64,000 nt of DNA from NCBI GenBank assembly GCA_001683735.1, contig LUGG01000041.1, positions 310,001 to 374,000 on the forward strand, read 5' to 3'. The stretch's first letter is position 1, and the number at the start of each line of letters is the position of its first letter. The notes below the pieces were generated by a model. It did no database searches. It was given only the letters and a program-made list of their open reading frames with translations, and was not told the origin of the DNA. Positions 1 to 11,972 of this stretch are shown here, piece by piece. The DNA comes from Grifola frondosa. Lineage: Eukaryota > Basidiomycota > Agaricomycetes > Polyporales > Grifolaceae. Position numbers and translations under genes: made by a program.

Positions 1-144
1 TTGGTCGAATTCAATGTAAGGTACATCCCGTAGGATATCCACAAGAACAGGCAGCGAATCGCTGACGTGTGCATCCGGCAGGTTTACGGCGAGTTCCGCG
101 AATCCGATGTTGCACTGGACTCTTGAGTTGGGCTGAACAGATAT

Positions 145-697
145 TCAGAATATATTATAAGAACACGATGACAGAGGACGTGCCATGAACACTCTCTCCT
201 CTTCAAGTTCTTCTGACACTGTTTGGTCAGAAACCGCCCTCGTCTCCACCTTGGAGGTCACAAGGTCAATCGTAGTTAGAACTTCAGCGTTTTCCGTTTC
301 ATCCTTGAACGCTTCGATGTTGGACGCAAGGTCTGATAGGATTAGCTGACGAATATTAAGCTCCAGACTGTATCGGTAATAAATGAGACCTTGCAAGACT
401 CTTAAAACTCTAGGGACGCACCAGTCCATTTCCGAGAACAGAAAAATGATGTTTCCAGGGATGTATGACACAAATGCGGGGAATCGGTGAGAGAGTAGAG
501 GTAAAGTTATTAAGGTAGGCCGAGTCTACAGCCACCAATATTGACGTAGACACATCGGTCTGCTCGCCGCCGGCTCGGTGTCCAAATTGGAACCGAATGA
601 CTCCGGAAGCCGTAACACGATCAGGTGACCATACAAAGCGGAGTTCAACCACTCTATATGCGCCACACGTCTCAACCTCAACATATACTTGACCCAT
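145..697 (-). CDS. Unrecognised ORF fragments, possible spliced hypothetical gene at the left edge
   Basis: Overlapping minus-strand open frames cover 697 down to 145. The better one (471-145, about 108 codons) begins MSYIPGNIIFLFSEMDW and ends in an acidic stretch rich in Glu, Thr and Val. A second frame (697-410) overlaps its start. I recognise no family and no catalytic motif. The two frames could be exons of one gene that continues past the window edge, but I could not find a splice pair that joins them convincingly. The gene model is therefore weak, and chance open frames remain possible. Confidence 0.2.
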
Positions 698-984
698 TTA
701 CACACCCCACTATTGGTCACCACCATTTTCTATTGCTCTTCATGGCACCTATTCGCTCAACTCGGTCTAAACACCACGATGTTAATGGTGTCAGGGACAG
801 CGGCAAGGGCTTCTCGCCATACAGACTCGCCACAGTCGCGTCAGGCTCCAAAGTACGGGCATGTTTGAACGTACCTTTTTATTTCGGAATATTCACAAGG
901 AACCTATTATCAGCTTCTGATAACACCGGAACGTAACCCCAGAGATAGACATCTTCGCAGGGATCCTCGTCCCAAGCGTTTGCA

Positions 985-2220
985 GCTCAAAGACCTTGAA
1001 TGTATTCGGAGGCTAGGTAAGTTGCAATGATATATGTTCTACTTTAGTTTAGTGAACATTGATCAGGTGTTGGAGGGAACGGTGCTGTCGACCTCATCCG
1101 CGTCTCCAAGAACATCAGACACTCGCGACGACCCATCCTTGGCTCAGTTCGCCATGAAATCTGTGGACAAGGCGTACTGGCGCTCAGTCGAAAGAGTGCG
1201 TGGTTGAGTTTGGCTTCCTGCACGTAGCTTACCCGCATATCAGGAGAAAGATGCGCTCAACCCAAAAGAATTGAAGAACATAGAACGCCGCGCGTTGGTC
1301 AGCCTGCCATGGAATCCGTTCATCGCAGGGGTTCTCGATGCTTTTTCGGACAAGCGTAACCTCTACCTCATGTTTGAACTTTCACCATGCGTCTCACTGC
1401 ATCATCATATCCGCGCGCATGGACCTGTTTCGGACGACGCTGCCAAGTTTTATCTTGCTAACATCATGCTTGGCGTAGAGTTCCTTCATTCCCACGGCCT
1501 GGTACATCGCACATCAAGCCAGGCAACATCTTTCATGAATGCGAATGGGTACCTTAGCCTTGGCGATTTCGGTGAGGCCACACCTGCCAATGAAGATGGC
1601 CGCTGGAGTCAAGTAGGCACGGGGCGTATATGGCACCAGAGCTGACGGTAGACTGTATATTACTGATCCCGTTAAACGCATGGCCGTCGACTGGTGGTCG
1701 GTGGGGATCACATTATATGAAATGGTCACCGGAAAACTCGTGAGTGCCACTCGTGTGTGGCGTCCATACGGAGCTTATCATTGCTTTTAGCCGTTCTATA
1801 ACATGGACAGGAAATTCTGTACGATAAAAATCGTGGAAGGACGATACTCATGGCCAAAAAAGCTCAATCTGAATCCAGACGTGAAGGACCTCGTTAGTAA
1901 GATGTTGGTCAAAGACGCGAGTAAGCGATACACAGCGAACAACATTGGGTCTCATCCCTGGATGTCTACCGTAAAATGGGAGAAAATAGCTCAGCGGCGT
2001 GAAACAGTATGTGCATATCTTCCAGATTAAGTTCCGTGCTGACGCACAAAATCTAGGCGCCTTTGTGCCTATCCCTCATCCTGACTTGTCACAGCAATGG
2101 CATAAGCGTGGTCTTGGGAGGCAAAGTAACTTTCCCGATATTCGGCGGTTGACCCCGCCCATCCTGTATGCATGGGATAATCGGAAGCAGCCCCGCAAAA
2201 AGGATCAGTTGGGAAGATAG
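985..2220 (+). pseudogene. AGC-type Ser/Thr protein kinase, frame broken
   Basis: All core kinase motifs are present in order but spread over different frames. A glycine loop (GVGGNGAV, about 1066-1090) follows an intron ending gatcag. The ATP-binding lysine lies in FAMKSVDK near 1150. The catalytic loop HRDIKPGNIF at 1505-1533 is readable only if one base is restored after 1510 and one removed at 1534. DFG lies in LSLGDFGEA, YMAPEL is at 1627-1643 in another frame, and VDWWSVG is in a third. An intron (gtgagt at 1741 to ttttag) leads to PFYNMDRKF and an HPWM block typical of AGC C-lobes. At least five single-base shifts are needed. It is either a decayed kinase or a good gene hit by sequence errors; conserved genes nearby also show such shifts. 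The substrate cannot be inferred. Confidence 0.7.
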
Positions 2221-2548
2221 CATACCTGAAATATGTCCTGCCATTGCGGCTTGCTATTAGGATACGCCTCGAAGCAAAGGGTATAATGTGTGCTTGTTCT
2301 GCCGAGTGATTTGTATATTCTTATTTGGTAATATTGTTATTATAGATGATAATTAATGGTCCAAGCTTACAAGCTGAATGCTTATCAATTACAGGCGGAA
2401 GATGACTAGGATGGGCTCAGATTTCCACGGTAGCAGCTGCGGATCCCGAAGCGTTCACAGTCTAAGCTCTGCTACATCCTATAAGTTGCATTGACTCGGA
2501 AGCGGTTATTAACTTGTTGTCGATGCGCGATAGTAGCTTTGTCTCGAT

Positions 2549-3484
2549 GGCAGCGGTACCAGTGAACGACGACGCTTATCCTCACATGGTGAGCAAAAAC
2601 TTGCCGGTGGCGGAACTCATGCAAACTTTGGTGCAAAACATTGTTGTCTTCGAATTGTCCATATCAAAAGGCTGAGGTGAGAGAAATTCCAGTTGAAAAT
2701 ACCGCGTAAGTATGCAAAAATTCTTGAGACCGGGTTTGCATGATGTACTGACGATGGATTCGATTGGGTAATAATAGCTTTCTTTATAAGAACGTGTATA
2801 TCGTACCTTCACAATATGCCATCACCTTCATACTCGCAAGAATCGCTCAGCACTGCGACTACGAAGAACGAGCTCAAGCAATCCTATCATACGTGTCACT
2901 TGCTGAACATACCTACCTCCTGACGGAGTTTACAGCACATGTTGGTTCGATCGAGGAGAAAATGGTAACCACCAGGCCAGTCGCTCCATACATTGTCATT
3001 TTCTGACGTTGGCGCAGGTTAATCTAGGCGTAGGAGCGGGCTTCGTCGACAAAGGCTATTTACGGTCGGGATTCAACAACAACGTGATCTATAGGCTCTT
3101 TGCCCATATGTGATTATATGTTCCACGGCAAAACCTCTGATCTTGGCTGACAGAATGTCCAACTTGCTATATATCATACTTCGCCAGCAATTGTATTGCC
3201 TACCCATGAGGCTATGGAATACATTCTGTCGCTGCCCGAAGACGATATGTGGTTAATAGATGACGCATGTTAATTTCTCCACATCCAACGTTCTCTGACC
3301 GTGGTTTTGGCAGATCCTTGGAGAAGTCCGCAGAACTAGCTCGCCCCCTCATGTGGCTCCGTTTGTCAACTGCTATCAGCTAGTTTCAATTCAAAGCGAA
3401 CCGCTATACGCAGTGATCCCAACGCTCGACTCGACTCGAACTCACTATTATTCACACCCGCTACTCTGGACCCGTCAGGAATAA
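2549..3484 (+). CDS. Possible spliced hypothetical protein
   Basis: A chain of plus-strand open pieces could form one gene. There is an ATG at 2549 (MAAVPVNDDAYPHM, followed by a gtgagc donor), then a 2764-3006 frame with ILARIAQHCDYEERAQ, and pieces after a cag at 3018 (VNLGVGAGFVDKGYL). Further pieces follow near 3157 (THEAMEYILSLPEDDMWL) and from about 3316 to a stop at 3482-3484 (SHPLLWTRQE). The pieces look protein-like in composition, but not every join could be verified in phase. No known domain is visible. A continuing frame downstream (3506-3763) may belong to it or be chance. Treat this as a low-confidence model. Confidence 0.25.
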
Positions 3485-5132
3485 ATCTTTCTCATTCTCG
3501 ATGCCGTGAAAGCACCCACAGATATAACTGGCCGAATTGTTTTCTCCGACATGTGGCCTGAGTTCCGCGAGCGGCGTCTGTGGTGCTTGCACAATACCCC
3601 CGGCACTATCTTCACATTCGGTTTCCATCGATATCCCCCGATCTATCACCAGACCTTTCTATGTCTGCTAAACTCTTCACTTGTCGCATGGAAAGGAAAG
3701 CTAAATTTATTTCCAGAAAATACGGTGGAGGACACCATGACAGCGGCCCCGATCAGGGCATAGGTCACCGGAGAGGGATAGGCCCGCATCCTTTGGCAAG
3801 ATATTCTGAAACAAAGCCGTTCGTCAGGCACTAGGCCCCTCGGGTCGTGAAAAATCATACCGAAGATAAGATGACGATATCGAACGAACATCTATTGGGA
3901 AAGGATGGCCCACCTGCTCGCAACGGGGATAATAATTCATCATTGGATGAAGCGGGCAGTGAGTTCTAAGTGCTCCCCTTTTTAAGGGGACCCTTGATTT
4001 TAAGTTTTCTTTATACTCCTTAACAGACAGCACCGTCATCTCCGCAGAGCTTCTCCGTCAAGAGCCTCGGAAAATGCAGACTGCAAATTTTTTCATCTAC
4101 CTCATGGGGGTCCGAACCCCATCCGCGGATACCATCCCCGTTTGGAGGAAGAGCTGGAGACGGTTGAGCGCTGAGCGCTGAGGCCTGAGGCTGGACTGGA
4201 CGCCGGATCTTCCAACTCTAGAACGTTGACTCTTGAAGCTTGAAGCTTGGACGCCTCACCGATGTCCCGATCGGTGATACGCTCCCCTTAGCATTACCAA
4301 TCTGCGCTCCATTCTAGAATATTCAGCAAGGAGAGAAGATGAGAAGACAATAACGATGTGATCGGTCACGGACATGTACCCTGACGATGTCCATAGCTAA
4401 CATGAACTAACGTGGCAGAACACCGTCTCCGGGACACGCGGGTGGTATACGATCGTTGGAATGAAGGCCCGAAAACCTCGCGATCAAGCCTGAAACGCAT
4501 CGGGGGCGGAAAATGTCCACAGCGGCACCTACTTAGTACTTTCTTCGGAAGCAGCGGAACACACGTGTACATGTGCGGTACGTTCATTCTGTCCTTATTG
4601 TTGTTATGTGCTTGTACATACAGTAAGCCATTCTAGCTACAATGTACGCGTGTACGCGATGTACATGCTGTCACGCGCATATGATATTGTAACGTACAGA
4701 GTCGGGCACATCCGCTGCGCACAGCGCTCGAACCAAGGTCCCCGCAATTAGGATGTACAAATAGTAGTGGGAGGACGAAAGCAGAAGCGGGATAGGAATC
4801 GTGTATTGATAGCGGGTACCTTGCAGCGGCGGGGGGGAAGAGGATCTACTTGAAGCAGTCCGGTAGAATGTCTGAGTCGGTGCGACCATCTGTTCGGTAT
4901 AATACAAAACACTTGGGAATTTGTGCTTGGATGCAAACGTCAATAAAAATCCGCATGCAGTTGTGAAATAAACAAGGACATACGAATGTAAGATGTTGGT
5001 ATGCCTGCTTGCCGATAATATCGAAATAAGAATATATGGAAGAAGAAATACGGTGGATGTCATGAATCCGGATTTGAGCACGGATAGAAATGCGAGCGGC
5101 CTTGGCGTATTAAAAATGATAAATTGTGGACG
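3485..5132. other. Gene-poor stretch
   Basis: No supportable gene was found. The stretch contains a GAGCGCT tandem near 4166-4182, a perfect 8-bp inverted repeat at 4256-4277 listed separately, and a palindrome ATCCGCGGAT near 4122-4131. The open frames here are short, mutually overlapping and lack splice or motif support. Confidence 0.5.
4256..4277. repeat. Inverted repeat, 8-bp arms and 6-nt loop
   Basis: TCACCGAT at 4256-4263 is followed by a 6-nt loop and the exact complement ATCGGTGA at 4270-4277. It lies in a gene-poor interval, so it could be a dimeric protein-binding site, a hairpin or chance. Nothing nearby settles which. Confidence 0.6.
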
Positions 5133-6392
5133 TCATTTGCTGTGTTCTCGAGGCACGGCCGTCGTAGTCGCCTCCACACGCGCACGATGGCTGAACCCCG
5201 GATCCGAGGATGAATGGCCCAGTCGACGAGGCTGCGTGTTCCGGCCGCGAGGAGGCGCCCTCGCACACGCCTTAACCTTGGCGAGCGCCGGATCGTCCTC
5301 ATCGCCCACGATGCACATCCTGTCCTCGTCATCATCAAGTAGTGTCGCGGAGGTGGACTCGTCCGCAGTGTCCCGCCCATCGTCACTCTCCTGCTCACTG
5401 TCACTCTCGCTGTAGTCACTCCCGTAATCTTCAGACGAGCGCCGGTGCCGCCAGCGCGCGTACCACCGCCCGAGAAATACCTTGATATCGGCGCCCATTC
5501 CAAGGTACTCGACGTTGCGCACAACACCTTCCCAAGCGAGTTCTCCGCGGTCAAGCGCGTCCTCGATGAAAGACGTGGAGCCAAAGTAGATGTAATGGAC
5601 TAGGAGGCGAATAGAGGTTGGATCAGGAACGGGCAGATAGATGTTCGGGTGCGTGGGCGTTGAGGACGGAAGCAGGCATGGAATGTGCAGGGCTGGGACA
5701 GGGGCTGTGCGAGGCACAGTGCACGACGGAGAAGTAGGACGCGAAGGGTTGGACAAGTGCGATGAATTCGAAGCAGATATCAGATCGAAAGGAGAAGCAC
5801 CGCCCAGGAGACCTCTTAATAGTGAAGAATGAGCGCAAAGATAGTCCATATGGAGCTGATAATACGATTAGAAAATATTGAAAGAATGCTGGTAGCTGCA
5901 TACCTTCATGACCATGCGGGGGGCAGAACGAAGCGCTGGTTTGGAGGGCTTCCCTTGCCCGACGGACTCGGAGCTCATCATCGAGCTGAGTCGCAGAAAA
6001 TCTGGAGAACCAGGTACATGATGCCCGGATGTTATCTGGGTACGGTCGATGGCCAAGGGGACAACTACAAGGCGATCGACAAGTGAGACATTGTCAGATC
6101 AGGAGAATATTATAACGCGCTTACTAATGGTGCAGTCCGAGGATTCCGGCTTACTCCAATAATGAGGAGCAAGACGACGGAGCTGGTCGATAATATACTC
6201 GAGGGGAACGTCAGCCAGGTTGGGCGGTGGAAAGGGGCGGGGCACAAAGGCGAGGGCGTGCATTGCACGACGGAGCGCCAAAGAACGAGAGGGAGAAGTA
6301 CGAGCGGAGGAAGCAGCGCAGCCGGAGATGCGAATGTGGGGAGATGAAGTGGAGGTGCTTATAGGTGTCGAGCTATTGTCTACCGGAGACAT
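5133..6392 (-). CDS. Clp1-like / BTB-like basidiomycete protein
   Basis: Three exons join in phase: 6392-6125, 6064-5904 and 5855-5133, with gtaagc/gtag and gtatgc/tcag introns, giving 383 residues. The N-terminus is Ser/Thr/Pro-rich. The middle runs from VMKLHMDYLCAHSSLLRGLL through LPVPDPTSIRLLVHYIYFG to WEGVVRNVEYLGMG and LGRWYARW. That layout resembles the Clp1 (clampless) family of mushrooms and has a BTB/POZ-like feel. The tail is acidic and Ser-rich, then basic. Clp1 acts in clamp-cell formation downstream of mating-type A factors in Coprinopsis. Family assignment is from recalled pattern and size, so it is inference. No frame breaks were found. The alternative is a generic BTB-like protein of unknown role. 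Confidence 0.6.
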
Positions 6393-9332
6393 ATTGTTCG
6401 CGGATGCGTGATGTTACGCAGCTGGGTGCACTTTGTACTCCACCTGATACGGAAACCACGAGCCGGACGGGAGGCAGACCAGGATCAGCTGCAGGATCTC
6501 CTAAGATTACAATTGTTGGATTCAAGGCTGGCCCAAGGCGCCAAAAGAATGTCAGCGAATGCAGACAATGGAAAGGTTGCCCGCAGAATAGGACAGGAGT
6601 CGAAGGCGAAAACGAAGGGTGGGGAAATTAGAGAATGATCAGTAGCGAAATATATAATATTTTGGGGTGGGAGGGACCGACGACGACGGGCGACAAGGCG
6701 ACGAAAGATTGGAAAATGGTGGACGCCCGAATTCTGGAAAAGCTAAGGACTATTTTCCGGATGTGAATTTTAGCTTAGTGTGTAAGAACAGGCCGGCAGC
6801 GCCAGCAGTGCAACATACAATCTCCGTCAGATGTCTCCATCTTTCACAGAGCCTACGGTTGCCTGCTTAGCAGCCGGCAATGTCCTCCCGACTTTCTTAT
6901 TGTTCTCGCTTGCCTGTTTGAGAGCCTCGTGCTCGGCTCGTGGCCGCCACATCGCCCGCGGCTGACTCCTGCGAATTTAGGACTGTAATCTCACGCGGTC
7001 TTGATCGTTCAGGACCGGCTTGAGCATGCTAACGAGACGTTACATGTTACAGAAGTCCAGTGCGATCAGCCAAACCCGATGGTGCTGTCTGTCCCCTCGG
7101 GAGAATCGGGGGATCAATCCATGTGTCAAATGAATCATCTTTGGGACTCTCGACGTTCACACTGCTTGAATAACCGCAGCACTGGAGCTTGAGCAGTCGT
7201 AGACGAGGAACGTTGCTAGCGGACTCAGCTTACCTTGGCGAACTTGGATATTGTGAGCCGATCGAGCCTGGCGTGCGGTAGCCTCGTGCACTATTTCACA
7301 CGAATTTCATTTCGCATCGATCTAAAAAGCCGGATGAAATCCAGATATCTACATCACTAGCGCAACTGCTGTGGCAAATAGTAAAAGAAGTCTTGTTTAT
7401 AGGTCCACAGGTCAAGTTACTTGCCAACGCACACTCTCCGGGAGTTGCGGGGTACATGGAATTTCCACGTGAGAGTACCAGCCGGTTGTCTTTGAGCCCA
7501 GATAGTCTGTGGCCGTCAACCGCCAATATGCCAGAGATATCACGCGTTCAATAGCTCCATGGCGTCTTCATTGACTGCGGAACCTTGAAAGGAGGATGAA
7601 CAGCCAAACCAACTGTCAGGCGCGCATGTGTATGAGTCAGCGCTAGCTAGCACAGCACAGCACCAGAGAGAGACAAACGGGGGACTTCAAAGGATATATC
7701 AGACAGCCCAGAGACCTAAGTCGGAGGCATTCCGGTACAAGACAGAACAAACGGGCGGTGCACGTCGGGTCGGCTAGCTGAAAGCATGGAAGGGATGTAG
7801 CGGAAGGCAGTCCATGCAGCGGAGGATAGACATGAGTGACAGATCCGAGAGGGAATCTATCGCCGAGCTGATCAAACCATCAAGCTCTTTGATGTTGTTC
7901 AAGTGGGACAGGCCAACATCACCGAAGGGTCATACACCGCAACCGCAGGCACAGATCGAGCAGGCTGGCAGCTGTAATTGGATTCTGCGCTGTAACTGCC
8001 ATAGCTGCCGCTCACACGATAGCGATAGGCTCGCTAGCCAGCTTCTATGTGCGGAAGACAGTCGTTCCTCTGTATAGCGGCGCATTTTGTGTGTCAGCCG
8101 TCATTACCTCTAAAAGGCTATGATGTCCTACCAAATGTTCCAACTTGTTCTCCGCCGGAGCAGCTGAGAATGACCCATGTGGCATTAACCTGAGCCGAGT
8201 GACATCAATCATGACGAACTACCAGTAGGACCCTCGTATGCAGAATGGTGTAAACTTTGACGGAAATATGACCCGGTAATCTGTTCCTGTGCACACAAAA
8301 AGCCGAGCTAGCGGCTGCAAAATCCAAACACCGCGACAGCAATCTGGCTCGGCATCGTGCGCAGAAAGGGGTTTGACAATAAGATATTTGGGTTTTCAAT
8401 GCCGGGCGCATTGGCGGTGGGTGCTGTCATGCGCCTTGTGCAGCGGCGCCGTAAAATCGATGACGTTTTGTTGGAGTCGTAGAATGTTGGGGCACAGAGA
8501 CGCAGCTAGCCTGTCCTGGTAAAAGTGAAATTCAGAGGTCTCGACGCATAAAATAGCATCACAAAGGAACGGCTAGAAAGCCCCGAATTTTTCTCTCAGA
8601 AGACAACGAAAGAGACTCACCGACAACTGCATGATGACGACATTGGTCCACGAAAATCGATATAATGAACAGGTGTTGGCAACTCAGTGGTTTCTAGTAA
8701 AAAATTCGCGTGGTGCAAGTGACATAAACAAACTCACCGTTCAATCGCCAATACAGCCAACCGAAGACAGACGGGAATAATTGATGGTGGCGACCTAAGG
8801 CACCCCTCGAAGTGACCTTGTGCAGTGGTGAAAAAAAAAAGAGTAGATGTAAGCATCAAAGCGGAAGCCGACCGGTGCCAATATCAAGCAAAGAAATCCA
8901 CCGTCAACACATCACCTAGCATCAACAGTGATTCAGCCATGAATCAGAGCGCGCATGCAACTGCTTCATATCAAGATCACCGACACGCACCGTAAAAAAT
9001 CATCATGATCGTTGACTGCTGTTCGGGCATCAGCATCAGGGGGATCCGTTGTTGCGTAATATGCTGTGTTGGGCAATGAACTGGGCGGTGTGAGCACGAC
9101 GGGATGGATATGTCGACCTCCAATCCAACGGTTGTGACGGATGTAGGTCTTCACATCCAGTCTCCCAGACGACAATGTTGATATTTATACGGAAGCAACC
9201 ACGGGGACATTGATAATATCGAAGACGAAAGACAAAAGAGGTCGTCACCATGGTGGTGGGGCCATCACGAATCGACGCGTCGCGTGCAGACGCGTGGAAA
9301 GCACTGACGGTCGCGTGTTGACCGCCGCAATC
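6393..9332. other. Long intergenic region, no supportable gene
   Basis: Nearly 3 kb on both strands holds only short overlapping frames without recognisable motifs or convincing intron chains. The first few hundred bases would include the promoter of the minus-strand Clp1-like gene, and the last part that of dad3. A short A run occurs near 8829-8838. It may hold degraded genes or a noncoding RNA; neither can be argued from sequence alone. Confidence 0.5.
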
Positions 9333-9767
9333 ATGTCGACCTCTCTGTCTAGTAGCACCATCTTTGAACGAAATCCTTACGAAGGGCATCCGAATCTCTC
9401 TGACACAGAAGCCGAGGTCCTCTGGCAGTATGCGAAACTGTCGCAGAACATCAAGGAGGTCTGTCCGGCCTGTGCACCACACCGGGACCTCCATTCACCA
9501 TCCTATAGCTGATTGCAGAGACGCGTCGGCTCAGCGAAGCTCCAGACGAGACACTTTTGAAGCGGTTAAGGGCGCTGGAAGTGAAGATGGGGCTTGTCCT
9601 GACTCTTGTGCGTGGCATGTTCACGTACTTCAATACTATCATTGACCTTTTGCCGTGAATCTGTGTAGTTTAAGGCATCGGTCTGGGCAGTCATCAACGA
9701 GCAGCCCATGACAGATGCCTCTGGCGAATTCGCAAACACAACCGCAGACGATACCCTGAGACGATGA
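9333..9767 (+). CDS. DAD3: DASH complex subunit Dad3
   Basis: Three exons (9333-9458, 9509-9607, 9669-9767) join exactly in phase to give 107 residues. The conserved core reads NPYEGHPNLSDTEAEVLW, then NIKELIAETRRLSEAPDE and KRLRALEVKMGLVLTLFK, which is the Dad3 signature. The DASH/Dam1 complex forms rings or arcs on spindle microtubules and couples kinetochores to plus ends in fungi. The first intron was set to gtctgt...tatag because only that acceptor restores the conserved frame. The gene converges on ARPC1 with a gap of about 72 bp, so their 3' ends may overlap. The ATG at 9333 gives the usual short Ser/Thr-rich leader. Confidence 0.93.
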
Positions 9768-9839
9768 GCAGCGGCGAGACGCTGTGTACCACTATTCTCG
9801 GAACGTATTACTATTTTACAGCATTGTATCGATATTTCT

Positions 9840-11341
9840 CTACCGGAGATGCATGCCACCCATCCGTCCCACAAGCCCGCCAGTACCAACGGGCGTGACG
9901 GCCTGCACATCCCACACCACCAGCTTCCCGTCCACGCCTGACGTGCTCACCTTCGTGACAGCGCCGGGCGCACCCTCGTACGCACGCACGCTGGTGATCG
10001 TGTTCTGGTGCACGGTAAATAGCTCCGACTCAGTGGAAGACGCTGTAGTGGGCGAACCGGGCACATTCGAGATGCCGCGCGAATCAGCGTTTCGAAATGT
10101 GTTAAATGCAGCGCTGCTAAGACGTCCAACAGGAGCCCCTCCGAAGCCAGAACGTCCTCCGCCAGACGCCTTGTTGGCACTGGGATCATCGAGGCTTCCG
10201 ACGAGCTGCCAGCCTGACTGGTCCCCAGAGAAGACAAATGGCTGGCAATCGTGTCCGGCAGCAACCAGTGAGTCTTCTGTCGTCCAGGCAAGCGTCAACA
10301 GCGGAAGAGTGGACATCTTTATCGTGTAAACTGCAGGTCCTCCGGGGTATACAATACTGATAGAGCTGTCATGACCTAGCATAACGAACATCAGCACCAA
10401 CTGGGAGTAAGATATACGGAGGTACTAACTGGCGAAGGCGAGCACATCACCCGAAGGAGAGAATCCGACGGCGTGGACCCAGCCACCGGTTGGGCTAGTG
10501 TACTCTCCGCAAATCGTATTAAATGGAAGCTTCTCACCCCAGACGGTCGGTGCAGGTCTACAGATTCAATTGGTTAGTCATAGAACAGCATGCGTCAACA
10601 TAATATATGTACCTCTTGTCGACATCCTTGATATACGCTGAGAATACGCGAGCTTTCATGTCTGCACTTCCAGCAGCAAGAAGCACATTGTTAGGGTGCC
10701 AATCAATTGAGAGCACAGTGGACCTGATAGGCTTCTTCAGGAGTCTTGACACCCACCAATCACCCTCGGGGTCGAACGAACAGATGGCGATTGCACTGAC
10801 CGCCCTTAGTTCCCTCGATAACCTCCAAGTAACAAGTGTACTCACCGGGCACCACTCGCAACTGCGAACTTGTCTTCATTCGGGCTCCATCGGACGTAAG
10901 TCGCTGCGCGATTGATCCTCAGCAAACACAAGAGTGGGCTTCCAGACCAACTTCCCGGTCAGGGGGTCGGTCGTCTGCTGCCAGACATAGGCATTCCTAT
11001 CCTGGGCAGAGGTAACAATACGGTTTGACTTCGGTGCCCAGTCGATGGACGTGATCAACTTGTCGTGCTGTAGCCAACAAGGCTCACATCGTCAGGGCGA
11101 AATAGCGGGGACCAGTGCGAAGGTGCGAACCTCAGACAACGTCTCAGTAGGCTTCCACTCATTGCCCTGCCTGGCGAAGATTTGCACGTCGTTTGAGTTT
11201 AAGCTGACAGCGACCTCTGTGTGAGATACCGTAAGACTTGGGGTTGGATGCACGGTGAGGTCACTTACGACTGCGGTCTGCATTGAACGCGTGGCAAGTG
11301 ACGGGTGTTTGAGCAAGGGAATATACCTCAGGGGGTGCCAT
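9840..11341 (-). CDS. ARC40: Arp2/3 complex subunit 1 (ARPC1/Arc40), WD40 protein
   Basis: Six exons: 11341-11269, 11216-11131, 11067-10846, 10795-10613, 10557-10430 and 10375-9840. They encode about 408 residues. Diagnostic blocks are [56 protein letters not shown] and the C-terminal [12 protein letters not shown] repeat. ARPC1 is the WD40 propeller of the Arp2/3 complex, which nucleates branched actin for endocytosis and tip growth. Exon 3 carries one extra T in a homopolymer (10924-10926): the phase demands 221 nt but 222 are present, and [15 protein letters not shown] is restored without it. As the gene is normally required, a sequence error is more likely than inactivation. It diverges from the GNAT gene across about 630 bp. 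Confidence 0.93.
10924..10926 (-). other. Single-base frame break in ARPC1 exon 3
   Basis: A three-base T run on the coding strand must be two bases for the conserved protein to read through. The flanking splice phases independently require one base fewer in this exon. Confidence 0.8.
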
Positions 11342-11972
11342 GATATGTTATGAAATGCGCCGCAGAGGACTAGCAGTCTACTACTGCAGATTCGATGACG
11401 GTGAGAGGTGAACAGACTTTAGCGCGTAAGCTCGGGGCAGTGGCTGCAGTTTAGATGCGGTTCGATTCGGTTCATGTCCTTCGCTTCGGTTTGTTCCCGA
11501 TTTGTTCACTTACTCCACTTAGAATTTTCGACACACGACTCGGAGCTGTCTCGAGCTATAGCTAGTAGTCGACGAAGTACATGAAGTGTTCTTGCGTTCT
11601 ATGGTCGACCGTTGCATCGCCGCCGATGTTTCACTTTAGACTTAATTTGCTTAACAAGCTCAACGGTAAGTCATTCAGTGAAATCTCCATCTTCAAGATC
11701 CTAGTTTCCCGTCGATGTCTGACATGATGTACTCAGGAAGTTCTCTAGTTTGTCTCACTTGCAGCGTCTCGTCAACTTTAATCCCACCAATGGGCATGTT
11801 GCCGCAACGGAAGTCTAAAATTTGGTCCATCAAACCTCCAATTGCAGCAGTACTGTTAATTATACGATGCCATAGCATGAGTCACGTACCATATGCTCTT
11901 TCTGACTCGGTCGGCGACTATGTTTGATCACATATAAGACTCAATAGGAATGACCTCCAGGCAGCAAAAATC
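11342..11972. promoter_or_regulatory. Divergent intergenic region between ARPC1 and GNAT gene
   Basis: This 631-bp interval should carry both promoters. It includes a minus-strand open frame of 61 codons (11878-11693) that looks protein-like (DFRCGNMPIGGIKVDE) but lacks any partner exon, so it is not called as a gene. No clear TATA box was seen. Confidence 0.4.

Noticed and set aside
4085..4150. tRNA gene suggested by the hairpin GGGGTCCGAACCCC near 4110-4125
   Set aside because: It forms a good T-arm-like hairpin, but no D arm, anticodon arm or acceptor stem could be paired on either strand.
6393..9332. Secondary-metabolite or CAZyme gene in the long gap
   Set aside because: No P450, PKS, NRPS or glycosidase motif was visible in any frame.
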